A DNA stretch of 46,973 nucleotides from Alphaproteobacteria bacterium (GTDB lineage Bacteria; Pseudomonadota; Alphaproteobacteria; Micavibrionales; Micavibrionaceae), in NCBI GenBank assembly GCA_021776075.1, contig JAJFGQ010000072.1, forward strand, positions 1 to 46,973. The letters are read 5' to 3'. The translations under genes and the position numbers were made by a program. The notes beneath the pieces are model-generated. The model did not search any database, was not told the origin of the DNA, and saw nothing but the letters and a program-made list of their open reading frames with translations. Below are positions 16,567 through 25,136 of this stretch, one piece after another (position 1 is the stretch's first letter; each line of letters begins with the position of its first letter).

Positions 16567-16983
16567 ATGACCGTGCATGAATGGCCTATTCGCGTTTATT
16601 ATGAAGATACCGATGCCGGTGGTATTGTTTATTACGCCAATTATCTGAAATTTGCGGAACGGGGGCGTACGGAGCTCTTGCGTTCCCTTGGTTTTAGTAA
16701 TAAATCATTGATGGATGAGAAGGGTATTGCCTTTGTCGTGCGGCGGATAGAGGCCGATTATATTTCTCCGGCGCATCTGGATGATGAGTTGGTGATAAAA
16801 ACATCTGTGGATGAGATTAATAATGCCAGTTTTGTCATGAAACAGACACTTTTTCGTGGCAATCTCCTGTTGTTCAGTGTCGATGTTGTGCTGGTGAGTA
16901 TTAATGAAACAAAAAAACCGGTCAGGCTGCCGGATGATATAAAAGCAGCCCTGTCCGGGGATGTGGTGGAGCGGAGTGAATGA
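16567..16983 (+). CDS. ybgC: Tol-Pal system-associated acyl-CoA thioesterase
   Basis: Hot-dog fold 4-hydroxybenzoyl-CoA-type thioesterase of 138 residues, usually the first gene of tol-pal clusters. The active-site loop VYYEDTDAGGIVYYANYLKF (10-29) carries the catalytic aspartate (D16), and ERGRTELLRSLG follows. Its stop overlaps the tolQ ATG by 4 bp. It probably acts on acyl-CoA or acyl carrier protein in phospholipid turnover linked to the envelope (family knowledge). Confidence 0.93.
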   Translation: MTVHEWPIRVYYEDTDAGGIVYYANYLKFAERGRTELLRSLGFSNKSLMDEKGIAFVVRRIEADYISPAHLDDELVIKTSVDEINNASFVMKQTLFRGNLLLFSVDVVLVSINETKKPVRLPDDIKAALSGDVVERSE

Positions 16984-17744
16984 CGGATAAAATAACGAGA
17001 GCGGTTGATACGGCAAGCATAGGTGATAGTTTTTCCGGCGATATGAGCATGGTGGGCCTGTTCTTACAGGCTGACCTGATTGTAAAAATAGTCATGATGA
17101 TTTTGATTTTTGCATCGGTGTGGAGCTGGACCATTATCTTTGAAAAACGCGGGACCTTAAAAAAGCTCAATGGTCGGGCGGGTAAGTTCGAGGATTCATT
17201 CTGGTCGGGTGAACCCCTCGATAAGCTCTACCAACGTGTTAAGAAAGGCAAGCAAGACCCTCTTCTTAAAACATTTTGTACGGGCATGGAGGAATGGCAG
17301 AATGGCGTAGTGGACGGTCTGCCTTCCAAAGAAAGCATGCAGGCCAGCTTGCGGCAGCGGGTTGAACGGGCGATGTCCGTTATGATCAACCGGGAAATGA
17401 ATATATTGGAGCGCGGTATGACGTTTTTGGCCAGTGTCGGGGCGACAGCGCCTTTCATTGGCCTGTTCGGTACGGTCTGGGGCATTATGAACAGTTTTAC
17501 CGCCATTGCGCATACGAATAACACCAGTCTGGCCGTGGTTGCGCCGGGTATTGCGGAGGCTTTATTTGCGACGGCTCTGGGGCTTGTTGCGGCCATACCG
17601 GCTGTGATTGCCTATAACATCTACAGCAGCGGCCTCAACCGTTATGCGGACCGTCTGGATGCGTTCACCAGCGAATTTTCGGCCATTCTTTCGCGGCATC
17701 TGGAATCACAGGAAGTAACAACCGGCAAGAAGGCGGCGGCCTGA
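16980..17744 (+). CDS. tolQ: Tol-Pal system inner membrane protein TolQ
   Basis: A 254-residue proton-channel subunit of the MotA/TolQ/ExbB family that forms the force-generating complex with TolR in the inner membrane. Membrane segments are around 34-52 (LIVKIVMMILIFASVWSWTI), near 145-170 (FLASVGATAPFIGLFGTVWG) and near 190-215 (PGIAEALFATALGLVAAIPA). The family signature TAPFIGLFGTVWGIMNSF is intact. It starts inside ybgC and its stop overlaps the tolR ATG by one base. Confidence 0.96.
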   Translation: MTDKITRAVDTASIGDSFSGDMSMVGLFLQADLIVKIVMMILIFASVWSWTIIFEKRGTLKKLNGRAGKFEDSFWSGEPLDKLYQRVKKGKQDPLLKTFCTGMEEWQNGVVDGLPSKESMQASLRQRVERAMSVMINREMNILERGMTFLASVGATAPFIGLFGTVWGIMNSFTAIAHTNNTSLAVVAPGIAEALFATALGLVAAIPAVIAYNIYSSGLNRYADRLDAFTSEFSAILSRHLESQEVTTGKKAAA

Positions 17745-18199
17745 TGGGAGCATCATTACAATCATCCGGTCGTATCGGGCAGGCTGGCGGACGCAGCCGG
17801 GCCTATCGGCCTATGGCAGAGATCAATGTGACGCCATTTGTTGATGTAATGCTGGTGCTGCTGGTGGTCTTTATGATTACGGCGCCATTGCTGACGGCGG
17901 GCGTACAGGTTGACCTTCCGAATTCAGAAGCCAAGCCAATCAGTGAAGAGGATAACAAGCCGCTTGAGCTTACCTTGACGCAGGATGGTGATATTTTTAT
18001 TGGTGAAACAGCCGTGAAACGTGACCGTCTTATAAGCTTACTGTCAGCGATGACGAATAATGATCCGGATCGCCGTATTTTTCTGCGCGGGGATCAGGCC
18101 TTGTCCTATGGGCAGGTCATGGATGTTCTTGGCGCTTTAAACGGTGCCGGATTCCGTAAGGTGGCCCTTATTTCCGAACCTTCTACGAAAAGGCCGTAA
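17744..18199 (+). CDS. tolR: Tol-Pal system protein TolR
   Basis: A 151-residue ExbD/TolR protein with a single N-terminal membrane helix (about 33-53) preceded by MAEINVTPFVDVMLVLLVVF. The channel aspartate lies in FVDVML. The periplasmic domain has VDLPNSEAKP and ends in a segment of the type FRKVALISEP. One-base overlap with tolQ gives translational coupling. Confidence 0.96.
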   Translation: MGASLQSSGRIGQAGGRSRAYRPMAEINVTPFVDVMLVLLVVFMITAPLLTAGVQVDLPNSEAKPISEEDNKPLELTLTQDGDIFIGETAVKRDRLISLLSAMTNNDPDRRIFLRGDQALSYGQVMDVLGALNGAGFRKVALISEPSTKRP

Positions 18200-18201
18200 C
18201 A

Positions 18202-19077
18202 TTGCATAGTTTGCCCCGCTTTCCTTCTGTTGAGGTTGACGCTCATATGACGGGGCCTTTGACTTTTTCGGCTTTGTTTCATATTTCCGTGTTTATTCTG
18301 GCTGTGGTGGGGTTGCCGCATATCAAGCCGGATTTACCGATGATGCAAAATCCAATCAGTGTTGAAATTGTCGACATTGATGACATCACCCGGACGGATA
18401 AAAATCCGGCCTCTTCCTCGCATAAACGCAAAACAACAAAGCAGGAGCAGAAGCCGAAAAAAGATCCGCCACCCCGATTGCAGGCACCGAAAGTGACGGC
18501 GAAAACGCCGCCTAAACCGGTGGCACCTGTACGGCCTGATCCGGCGGACATTGTGGCTCTGCCGCGTGATAAAAAGACTCCCGCACCGGCTAAAGCGCCG
18601 CCCAAGCCCCGTAAACGCCCGACCCTGACCAGTCATGAAAAGCCGCCAGAGGAAGACTTTAAATCCCTTCTCCGTAATCTGGCGGATTCAGAGCCTGTGT
18701 CGAGTTCATCGTCTGATGCGCCGGATATTGCCGAAAAGCCTTCTCTTTTGGCGAGTTTTTCGCAGCGTTTAACGATGAGCGAACAGGATGCTTTGCGCCA
18801 ACAATTGAGTTCATGCTGGAATTTGATGGCCGGGGCTCGTTTTGCCGAAGATCTGGTCGTTGCAATCAAATTGTTTATGAATCCGGATAGAACGATACGG
18901 GAAGCTCGCATCGTGGATCAGTTTCGTTATAATCGGGATAGTTTTTTCAGGGCGGCAGGGGACAGTGCTTTGCGGGCTGTTATGAATCCCCGTTGCAATC
19001 CGCTTAATTTGCCGCCGCAAAAATATGAACAATGGAAAGAGATAACCATTCACTTCGATCCAAGGGAAATGCTGTGA
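18202..19077 (+). CDS. tolA: Tol-Pal system protein TolA
   Basis: Periplasm-spanning linker between TolQR and the outer membrane, 291 residues from a TTG at 18202 (AAAAGG 8 bp upstream), or 276 from the ATG at 18247. The membrane helix [20 protein letters not shown] contains the S-x-x-x-H motif (SALFH) needed for contact with TolQR. The middle (about 65-160) is Lys/Pro/Ala-rich. The C-terminal domain [20 protein letters not shown] to HFDPREML is the alphaproteobacterial TolA domain III. The tolB ATG overlaps its stop. Confidence 0.92.
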   Translation: MHSLPRFPSVEVDAHMTGPLTFSALFHISVFILAVVGLPHIKPDLPMMQNPISVEIVDIDDITRTDKNPASSSHKRKTTKQEQKPKKDPPPRLQAPKVTAKTPPKPVAPVRPDPADIVALPRDKKTPAPAKAPPKPRKRPTLTSHEKPPEEDFKSLLRNLADSEPVSSSSSDAPDIAEKPSLLASFSQRLTMSEQDALRQQLSSCWNLMAGARFAEDLVVAIKLFMNPDRTIREARIVDQFRYNRDSFFRAAGDSALRAVMNPRCNPLNLPPQKYEQWKEITIHFDPREML

Positions 19078-20408
19078 TGAGACGATTTTTGCCTGCTTTG
19101 TTTGTTGTTGTCCTGCTGACCGTGCCGTTTCTTGAGGCCCGTGCGGAGGTGGAGCTTAGTGTTACCTCCGGGCAGTTGGACCCTCTTCCTGTTGCGATTA
19201 CTACGTTTTACGCTGAAACACCAGAGGCGGATAGCAAGATCGCCCGTGAAATGTCGCAGGTCATTAGCAATGATCTGGAGCGCTCCGGTCTTTTTTCCCC
19301 TTTGACGCCCCGGGCTTTTATTCAGGATTCGGCATCTATTCATAAAGACGGGCCGCGCTTTCCCGAGTGGCGGGCGATTAATGTGCAGGCTTTGGTCACC
19401 GGGTCCGTGTCCCGCGCCAGAGACGGGCGAACACGGGTGGAGTTCCGCCTGTGGGATGTCTTTAGTCAGCAACAGCTCAGCGGTATGGCTTATACGACGA
19501 CGGAAAAAAACTGGCGGCGGATTGCTCATATTATTTCCGATGAAATTTACAAGCGTCTGACGGGTGAAGAGGGCTATTTTGATTCGCGGATCGTCTATAT
19601 TGCCGAAAGCGGGCCACCCTATGCCCGCATAAAGCGTCTGGCGATTATGGATCAGGATGGTCACAATCATCATTACCTGACAGATGGCAAAACGTTGGTT
19701 TTAACGCCTCGTTTTTCACCCAATCAGCAAATGATTACTTATCTGGCTTATTACAACAATAAGCCCCGCGTTTATTTGTACGACATTGATACCGGACGGC
19801 AGGAAGTGATGGGGAATTTCCCCGGCATGACTTTTGCGCCGCGCTTTTCACCAGATGGCAGCAAAGTGGCGATGAGTATGGCTAAAAACGGGAATAGTGA
19901 CGTTTTCATCATGGATTTGCGGACGAAACGGGCCGCACGCCTGACCCGGCATCATGCGATTGACACGAGTCCTTCTTTTGCGCCGGATGGCAAAAGGATT
20001 GTGTTTGAATCCGACCGGGGCGGTACACAACAGCTTTACGTGATGAATGTTGATGGCAGCAGCCCGGAACGGATTACATTCGGGCAGGGCCGCTACGCTA
20101 ATCCGGTCTGGTCACCGCGCGGGGATTTGATTGCGTTTACCCGGATGTATAAAGGCCAGTTTTATATCGGTGTTATTCGTCCTGACGGTAATGGGGAGCG
20201 TTTAATTACGAGCGCCTATCATGTGGAGGGGCCGACATGGTCGCCCAATGGCCGTGTGCTGTCCTATTTCAAGGAAACTCCGACCGGTCCACGTGGCGAA
20301 GGGCGTAAGGCAAAGCTCTATAGCATTGATATAACGGGTTATAATGAACGGCAATTGCCAACACCTACGGATGCGTCTGACCCGGCCTGGTCACCGTTGA
20401 ATCCTTAG
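19077..20408 (+). CDS. tolB: Tol-Pal system translocation protein TolB
   Basis: Periplasmic beta-propeller protein, 443 residues from the ATG at 19077. The signal peptide [20 protein letters not shown] is followed by a cleavage site near ARA-EVEL. After the N-terminal domain come WD-like TolB repeats with recurrent FSPDG/WSP motifs ([44 protein letters not shown]). The start is chosen because it overlaps the tolA stop and opens with the signal peptide; the open frame upstream lies within tolA. No pal or ybgF follows, unlike the usual cluster. Confidence 0.96.
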   Translation: MRRFLPALFVVVLLTVPFLEARAEVELSVTSGQLDPLPVAITTFYAETPEADSKIAREMSQVISNDLERSGLFSPLTPRAFIQDSASIHKDGPRFPEWRAINVQALVTGSVSRARDGRTRVEFRLWDVFSQQQLSGMAYTTTEKNWRRIAHIISDEIYKRLTGEEGYFDSRIVYIAESGPPYARIKRLAIMDQDGHNHHYLTDGKTLVLTPRFSPNQQMITYLAYYNNKPRVYLYDIDTGRQEVMGNFPGMTFAPRFSPDGSKVAMSMAKNGNSDVFIMDLRTKRAARLTRHHAIDTSPSFAPDGKRIVFESDRGGTQQLYVMNVDGSSPERITFGQGRYANPVWSPRGDLIAFTRMYKGQFYIGVIRPDGNGERLITSAYHVEGPTWSPNGRVLSYFKETPTGPRGEGRKAKLYSIDITGYNERQLPTPTDASDPAWSPLNP

Positions 20409-20423
20409 CATGTACAGATTGTC

Positions 20424-20444
20424 ATGCCCGCTTTATGCGGGCAT
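20424..20444. repeat. Perfect hairpin after tolB
   Basis: ATGCCCGC (20424-20431), loop TTTAT, GCGGGCAT (20437-20444): a perfect 8-bp stem 15 bp after the tolB stop. There is no T tract, so an intrinsic terminator is doubtful; it resembles the palindromes common in alphaproteobacterial spacers and lies beside repeat copy B. Confidence 0.5.
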
Positions 20445-20477
20445 CCGGCAAAACAAAGTGCGCAGCTGTGCTGCGTT

Positions 20478-20550
20478 CATAACCAGACCCCCGCCGTTCT
20501 TATCCTGCTATCGCAGGGTCGCGGGGGTGACGATATTGTCTTATTCTTAA
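20478..20550 (+). repeat. Dispersed intergenic repeat, copy B (73-bp core)
   Basis: Matches 2775-2847 at 67 of 73 positions, same length and orientation. It contains the perfect inverted repeat ACCCCCGC (20487-20494) and GCGGGGGT (20521-20528), also seen at 4075-4115. It sits between the tolB stop and the 3' end of the ankyrin gene. Confidence 0.75.
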
Positions 20551-20572
20551 CGGGAACGACTATACAATGAAT

Positions 20573-21628
20573 TTAAGGTTTCCCCAGCCTCGCGGGACGA
20601 GGTGCGGGCGGGCTTTTTCTGACCTGTTCAGCTTTTTCGAGCAGGGTCGCATTGACGGCGGCAAAATCTTTCTCCAAAAGATTCGGCTCATCTTCTCCGC
20701 TTTTGATTTCAGTAAAAAGAATCTGTGCGTTGAAGTCGAATATGTATTTCATGCGTGTTTTTGTTTCGGAGTCATATGTGACATGGAAGACTTTTTCTTT
20801 TTCCTGATCAGAAGAAACCGACCATTTATTAATTGATTTTAGAGTTTGCTTCTTTGCTTCTAAATCTTTTTTGTTCTGGAGTTTCTTATCCATGGCTGTT
20901 TTCAGGAGAGTTGCCATCTCGTTCTGATTCTGATTCTTCTGAGCCCAGTCCAACGCTCTACGGCCACCCTTGTCCTTTACGTCGAGATCAGCACCGGCTT
21001 CTACCAATAGGCTGAGAGAGTTCACATCTTCTGCTAGTATGAGCGCTGTGCAGTCAGCATCATTCTTCAGCTCTATATTAGCACCGGCCTTAAGCAATAT
21101 TTCGACAACGCCTGGATTTTTTTTATAAGCAGCCCACATCAGGGCTGTCTGTCTGAATTCGTTCCGTTCATTTATATTGGCTCCGGCTTTCAGCAACATT
21201 TTGACAATAGCGAATTCTTCGGTGGTTGCGGCTTTGAACAGAGGTGTGTTGCCTTTCTGGTCTCGTGTTTCAATATCAGCATCGGCCTTTATCAACATTT
21301 GGACAACAGAGGATTGTCCGGTATGGGCCGCTACAGAGAGAGCCGTAGCGCCATCTTTATTTGTGGTTTCGCAATCGATACCGGCTTCAAGGAATGTTTT
21401 GATCGCCACATTGTTTTGATTTTCGATCGCGGTCATGAACGATTTCCCTCCATAACCTTTGGAAAGCAAATATTTTGTGATTTCAATATTGCCTTCTTCT
21501 GCTGATTTTCGTACGAGTTTTTCTTTGGATAGGGTAAAGAAATGCTTATCCCATGTCCATTTCCGGAAGTCTTTCTCAGCCGTTTTGATCAAAGCCTGAG
21601 GGCTTGCTTTTATAATCTCGCCTCTCAT
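20573..21628 (-). CDS. Ankyrin-repeat protein
   Basis: A 351-residue protein with about five to six ankyrin repeats between residues 40 and 245, for example DGATALSVAAHTGQSSVVQM, KGNTPLFKAATTEEFAIVKM and FRQTALMWAAYKKNPGVVEI, each followed by LLKAGANI-type ends; one repeat near 200 is shortened. Ankyrin repeats mediate protein-protein contact. The C-terminal about 100 residues are charged and end in a Pro/Arg-rich tail (PPAPRPARLGKP). There is no signal peptide or membrane helix. AAGGAGG 8 bp upstream supports the ATG at 21628. It is a single gene convergent with tolB; the binding partner is unknown, and there is no secretion signal to show it is an effector. Confidence 0.9.
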   Translation of the reverse strand: MRGEIIKASPQALIKTAEKDFRKWTWDKHFFTLSKEKLVRKSAEEGNIEITKYLLSKGYGGKSFMTAIENQNNVAIKTFLEAGIDCETTNKDGATALSVAAHTGQSSVVQMLIKADADIETRDQKGNTPLFKAATTEEFAIVKMLLKAGANINERNEFRQTALMWAAYKKNPGVVEILLKAGANIELKNDADCTALILAEDVNSLSLLVEAGADLDVKDKGGRRALDWAQKNQNQNEMATLLKTAMDKKLQNKKDLEAKKQTLKSINKWSVSSDQEKEKVFHVTYDSETKTRMKYIFDFNAQILFTEIKSGEDEPNLLEKDFAAVNATLLEKAEQVRKSPPAPRPARLGKP

Positions 21629-21709
21629 AGAGGGGGCCTCCTTTTTACCATAAATAAAAACTTACGGAAATTGACACAGCTAGAGGAAAAAAGTCAAATG
21701 TTAAACCCC

Positions 21710-21737
21710 TTGACCTTGACGTAAAGCCCTCTATCCT
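21710..21737 (+). promoter_or_regulatory. Candidate promoter of the small lipoprotein gene
   Basis: TTGACC (21710-21715), 16-bp spacer, TATCCT (21732-21737), about 42 bp before the ATG at 21780. A second TTGACG directly follows the first. Found by eye. Confidence 0.35.
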
Positions 21738-21779
21738 CGTTACAAGCTTTTGTTGATTGTGAAAAGGGAGGACGTTCTC

Positions 21780-22025
21780 ATGAAAAAACTGACAGCGGCA
21801 TTTATATTGGCCACAGCGGCCTTTGTAGCGACGGGGTGTTCCGATGCGGAAATCGGGGATTGGACAACGCGTGGCAAGCTCGCCACGATAGAATGCGATA
21901 CGGGTAAGACCTATCGTTCCACGGGGAAGCCCGACCGGACCGATACGGGCTGGATTTTCAAGGATACAAAAACAGGGCAGATGCGTGAAGTCGGAAACAA
22001 CTGCACTGTCTCGTACGATCCTTGA
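21780..22025 (+). CDS. Small lipoprotein of unknown function
   Basis: An 81-residue protein starting MKKLTAAFILATAAFVATGC, a lipoprotein signal peptide with the acylated cysteine predicted at 20. The lipobox ATGC has Ala rather than Leu at -3, so it is slightly atypical. The mature part of about 60 residues contains two further cysteines (ECDTGK, NNCTVSY) that may form a disulphide, and DTGWIFKDTKTGQMREVGN. GGGAGG lies about 8 bp before the ATG. No family recognised. Confidence 0.8.
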   Translation: MKKLTAAFILATAAFVATGCSDAEIGDWTTRGKLATIECDTGKTYRSTGKPDRTDTGWIFKDTKTGQMREVGNNCTVSYDP

Positions 22026-22040
22026 GGCTCTCCCCCGAGA

Positions 22041-22508
22041 TCAGAGTAATTCTTTGAATGATTCGATGACTTCCGCGTATGTGTCGCGCTTAAACGGCAC
22101 GATCAGGTTCAGGATGTCGTCAAGATCGACCCATTGCCAGGCTTGAAATTCCTGATACCGGTATGAGCTGATTGAAATATCTTCATCTGTTCCTGTAAAA
22201 CGCAGAGCAATCCATGTTTGTTCCTGCCCTTTATAAGCGCCGCTAAACAGTTTTCTTTGCAGATGAGAAGGGAAATCATAATAAAGCGGTGTGTCGTGGA
22301 TTTTTAAAATGTCAGCCTTGTCCGTACCAATTTCTTCCATCATTTCGCGGAACAGGGCTTGTTCAATCGTTTCGCCTTCATCAATGCCCCCTTGCGGCAT
22401 TTGCCATGACCCCGGTGAATCGATGCGCTCTCCGACAAAGACTTTATTCTCCTGATTAAAAAGGGTAATGCCCACACTCAGACGGTAAGGAAGGTCGGGC
22501 TTGTCCAT
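22041..22508 (-). CDS. rppH: RNA pyrophosphohydrolase (Nudix)
   Basis: Removes pyrophosphate from the 5' end of mRNA to start decay. The Nudix box GGIDEGETIEQALFREMMEE (about 40-59) followed by IGT is complete, preceded by RIDSPGSWQMPQGG, characteristic of RppH/NudH. 155 residues is normal. It is the last gene of the ctpA group, 2 bp after the polysaccharide deacetylase stop, a pairing common in Alphaproteobacteria. Confidence 0.92.
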   Translation of the reverse strand: MDKPDLPYRLSVGITLFNQENKVFVGERIDSPGSWQMPQGGIDEGETIEQALFREMMEEIGTDKADILKIHDTPLYYDFPSHLQRKLFSGAYKGQEQTWIALRFTGTDEDISISSYRYQEFQAWQWVDLDDILNLIVPFKRDTYAEVIESFKELL

Positions 22509-22510
22509 AT

Positions 22511-23647
22511 TTACAACCCTGTCTGTGTTGATAATGGCGCCAGCGTGTAGCCTTTTTCTGAAAGACCCTCCAGCCAGCGCAGGGTAGCCTGATAGCTGAC
22601 AGGCAGAGGGTGAATAATCCCAATGGCAGAGCCTTTGTCGGCGGCGATTTTTTCCAGTTTTTCCAATGCTTTTTGGATATCTTCCTGCGTTGCAGACTGG
22701 TCAATAACAAGATCAATGCTGGCATAGGGGGCATGCATACCAAAGGCCATGGTTTGCGGCATTGTTTCCGGTATTTTGGAGCTGTCCACAAAAGCCAGCC
22801 CGCGTTCAAAAATATCATTGAGGATAGGGCGCATATCAGTGATTGATTTCATAAAAACAGGGTCCGGGGTTGTTACAAACCCGACATATCCGACAGCCCT
22901 CCCCAAAAGCCAGGAGAGTTTGTTTTTATTCTGTTGCAGCGGAGCGCGAATGAGCATTGTGTGCGGGCCGGGGTCATGCAGCGGGTATGTTTCTGATTCA
23001 AGGGGCAGACCAAGCCATACTTCATGTCCGCGCGCTTTTGCTTCATTCATCCAGAAGTCCGGCGCAGGAGAATAGGGCGATATAACAAACGAGACTTCCG
23101 GCGGCATGGTTCTTATCGCCGATTCCGTAGCGGCATTTGAAAGCCCCATATCCATGATCACAATAGAAACCAGCGGCTTGTCTGTGGCATAGCGGTCAAA
23201 GGGCCGCCGATAGGCCTGAGCCGGTGTTAAGCCGTCTTTCTTGCGGATGACGGGCAACCTCCCCTCTGGCGTGGTTTCAAACAACCCTTCCACGGGAGCT
23301 TTTAAAAAACCGCTTTCCATCGTTTCATGAGTGTTTGTTTCCGGATGTTCCGGTAAAGCGGCGTCTTTTGCCGCGTTCTCAGCGTGGTGAGTGTCCTGTG
23401 CTGGCGGTGGCGTGGATGAGTCATGGTGTGGCGCCGTCGTTGTAGGGGCTGTCGTTTTCTCAGCATGTGGGTGTTCAATCAGAACGGTCTGGGACACCAG
23501 TTTGCTCTGCTGCATTTCTGCCGTTTTTTTTGCAAAAACCCATATATAGGCGGTCGCTGCCAGATAAAGAAGCAGGACAACAGCCAGCCCCCGTAAAAAG
23601 GCTTTGCGAGAAAAGTTATTTTTGAGGCCTTCTATAGTCATTCCCAT
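22511..23647 (-). CDS. Divergent polysaccharide deacetylase family protein
   Basis: A 378-residue protein with one N-terminal membrane helix (GLAVVLLLYLAATAYIWVFA, about 20-39), a Thr/His/Pro-rich linker and a C-terminal divergent polysaccharide deacetylase domain (DUF610/YibQ-like) from about 150: VSIVIMDMGLSNAATESAIR, PPEVSFVISPYSP, ARGHEVWLGLPLESETYP. The first Asp of the usual family IDD motif is replaced (MDM), so catalysis is doubtful. It follows ctpA in the conserved ctpA-YibQ-rppH order and probably acts in the periplasm on the envelope. The start is uncertain: ATG at 23647 or 23641. Confidence 0.87.
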   Translation of the reverse strand: MGMTIEGLKNNFSRKAFLRGLAVVLLLYLAATAYIWVFAKKTAEMQQSKLVSQTVLIEHPHAEKTTAPTTTAPHHDSSTPPPAQDTHHAENAAKDAALPEHPETNTHETMESGFLKAPVEGLFETTPEGRLPVIRKKDGLTPAQAYRRPFDRYATDKPLVSIVIMDMGLSNAATESAIRTMPPEVSFVISPYSPAPDFWMNEAKARGHEVWLGLPLESETYPLHDPGPHTMLIRAPLQQNKNKLSWLLGRAVGYVGFVTTPDPVFMKSITDMRPILNDIFERGLAFVDSSKIPETMPQTMAFGMHAPYASIDLVIDQSATQEDIQKALEKLEKIAADKGSAIGIIHPLPVSYQATLRWLEGLSEKGYTLAPLSTQTGL

Positions 23648-23694
23648 CAATACTTATAAAGTGTGTGGCGGTCTCTGTATCCTGGCTCCGTATT

Positions 23695-25122
23695 CTAGTT
23701 TTGTGTTTTCAGGAGTCTTTTTTCGTAAAGAGAGACACCGCGAATTAAGTCCATCGCCCGTGCGAGTTGGTAGTCTTCACGCGTTTTGTCCTCTTCTGTT
23801 TTATCCGTTTTATTGTCAGCCTGAGGTTCCGGTTTTTTAGTTTTTTCTGCCTCTTCTTCTTTGTCTTTGTCTTTGTCTGGATTTGAAAGGGCGCCACGAA
23901 GGTCTGACTCATGGTAGCCTTTGACGGAAACGGATTCAATTTTTGCCGGTTCAACGATAATGTCAGGTTCGATTCCCTTGGCCTGAATGGAACGTCCGGA
24001 GGGTGTGAAATAGCGTGCGGTCGTCAGACGCATGGCGCCATGGCCGGGCAGGGGTATGACCGTTTGCACAGAGCCTTTGCCGAAGGACTGGGTACCTAAT
24101 AAAATTGCCCGGCGATGATCCTGCAGAGCACCGGCGACAATTTCAGAGGCCGAGGCCGAGCCGCTGTTTATCAGGACAACAATAGGCAGGCCATCAAGAA
24201 CGTCACCGGGGCTGGCGTTATCCCGTTTTGTATCTTTTTCATGGCGTCCGCGTGTCGAGACAATCTCCCCCTTGTCCAAAAAGGCATCGGAAACGGCAAT
24301 GGCCTGATCAAGAAGGCCGCCGGGGTTATTACGTAAGTCGAGAACCAAACCGGCGAAGTTATCGCCTAGTTCTTCTTTCATTTCGCTTACTGATTTTTTT
24401 AATCCGCTTTCCGTGTTCTGGTTAAAGGTGGTAATGCGGAGGTAACCAATATCCTCACCCAGAATTTTATGGCGCACGGAGCTTATTTTGATGATGTCAC
24501 GTGTAATGGTGAGATCCAGAGGTTCCGCTACATCTTTACGGCGTATGGTCAGTTTGATAGGTTCGCCCACTTTGCCGCGCATTTTGTCGACGGCTTCGCT
24601 TAACAGCAATCCAACGATAGATTCGTCATCCAGATGCGTGACATAGTCGCCTGCCAGAACGCCGGCACGGAAGGCCGGTGTGTCGTCAATAGGGGAAACA
24701 ACTTTCACAACGCCATTTTCCATCGTAACTTCGATACCCAGTCCGCCGAATTCTCCGCGGGTCTGGACTTGCATTTCCTTGAAAGCATCCTGATTGAGAT
24801 AGGAAGAGTGGGGGTCCAGACTAACCAGCATACCGTTAATCGCCGTTTCAATAAGCTCCTGATCGCCGACTTCCTCTACGTAATGGCCGCGTACGCGTTC
24901 AAAAACATCCCCAAACAGGTTGAGTTGCCTGTATGTCTCACTCGCATTTTCTGCGCTGTTCGACGTTTCCCCTGCTGTACGTTTCGTATCATCCTGCGCC
25001 TGCGCCACGGGTGTAAAAAGTAGGGCAAAGGTTAAAAGGGAAGAGAGAAAAACGATTCGGGCTGTTATCTTCCGGGCTGCTATCTTCCGAATTGTCTTTT
25101 TGTTCTGTCGGCATATACGCAT
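23695..25122 (-). CDS. ctpA: Carboxy-terminal processing protease (S41 family)
   Basis: Periplasmic serine protease with PDZ domain, 475 residues. Signal peptide about 20-42 ending PVAQA-QDD; PDZ domain about 115-205 (FGGLGIEV, PAFRAGVLAGDYVTHLD); S41 core with LDLRNNPGGLLDQAI, the catalytic serine region INSGSASASEIVAGAL (318-333) and the general-base lysine K349 in QSFGKGSVQ. The C-terminus is Lys/Glu-rich and low in complexity (about 420-450). AAGGA lies about 8 bp before the ATG. It follows the EnvC-like gene by 14 bp, as is usual for alphaproteobacterial cell-wall gene groups. Confidence 0.95.
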   Translation of the reverse strand: MRICRQNKKTIRKIAARKITARIVFLSSLLTFALLFTPVAQAQDDTKRTAGETSNSAENASETYRQLNLFGDVFERVRGHYVEEVGDQELIETAINGMLVSLDPHSSYLNQDAFKEMQVQTRGEFGGLGIEVTMENGVVKVVSPIDDTPAFRAGVLAGDYVTHLDDESIVGLLLSEAVDKMRGKVGEPIKLTIRRKDVAEPLDLTITRDIIKISSVRHKILGEDIGYLRITTFNQNTESGLKKSVSEMKEELGDNFAGLVLDLRNNPGGLLDQAIAVSDAFLDKGEIVSTRGRHEKDTKRDNASPGDVLDGLPIVVLINSGSASASEIVAGALQDHRRAILLGTQSFGKGSVQTVIPLPGHGAMRLTTARYFTPSGRSIQAKGIEPDIIVEPAKIESVSVKGYHESDLRGALSNPDKDKDKEEEAEKTKKPEPQADNKTDKTEEDKTREDYQLARAMDLIRGVSLYEKRLLKTQN

Positions 25123-25136
25123 TTTTGGAGTCCTTT

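Noticed and set aside
20424-20444. Hairpin after tolB as an intrinsic terminator
   Set aside because: Stem is perfect but no run of T follows in either direction, so it was listed as a repeat only.
20573-21628. Ankyrin protein as a secreted effector
   Set aside because: No secretion signal, no secretion-system genes nearby; ankyrin repeats alone do not show export.
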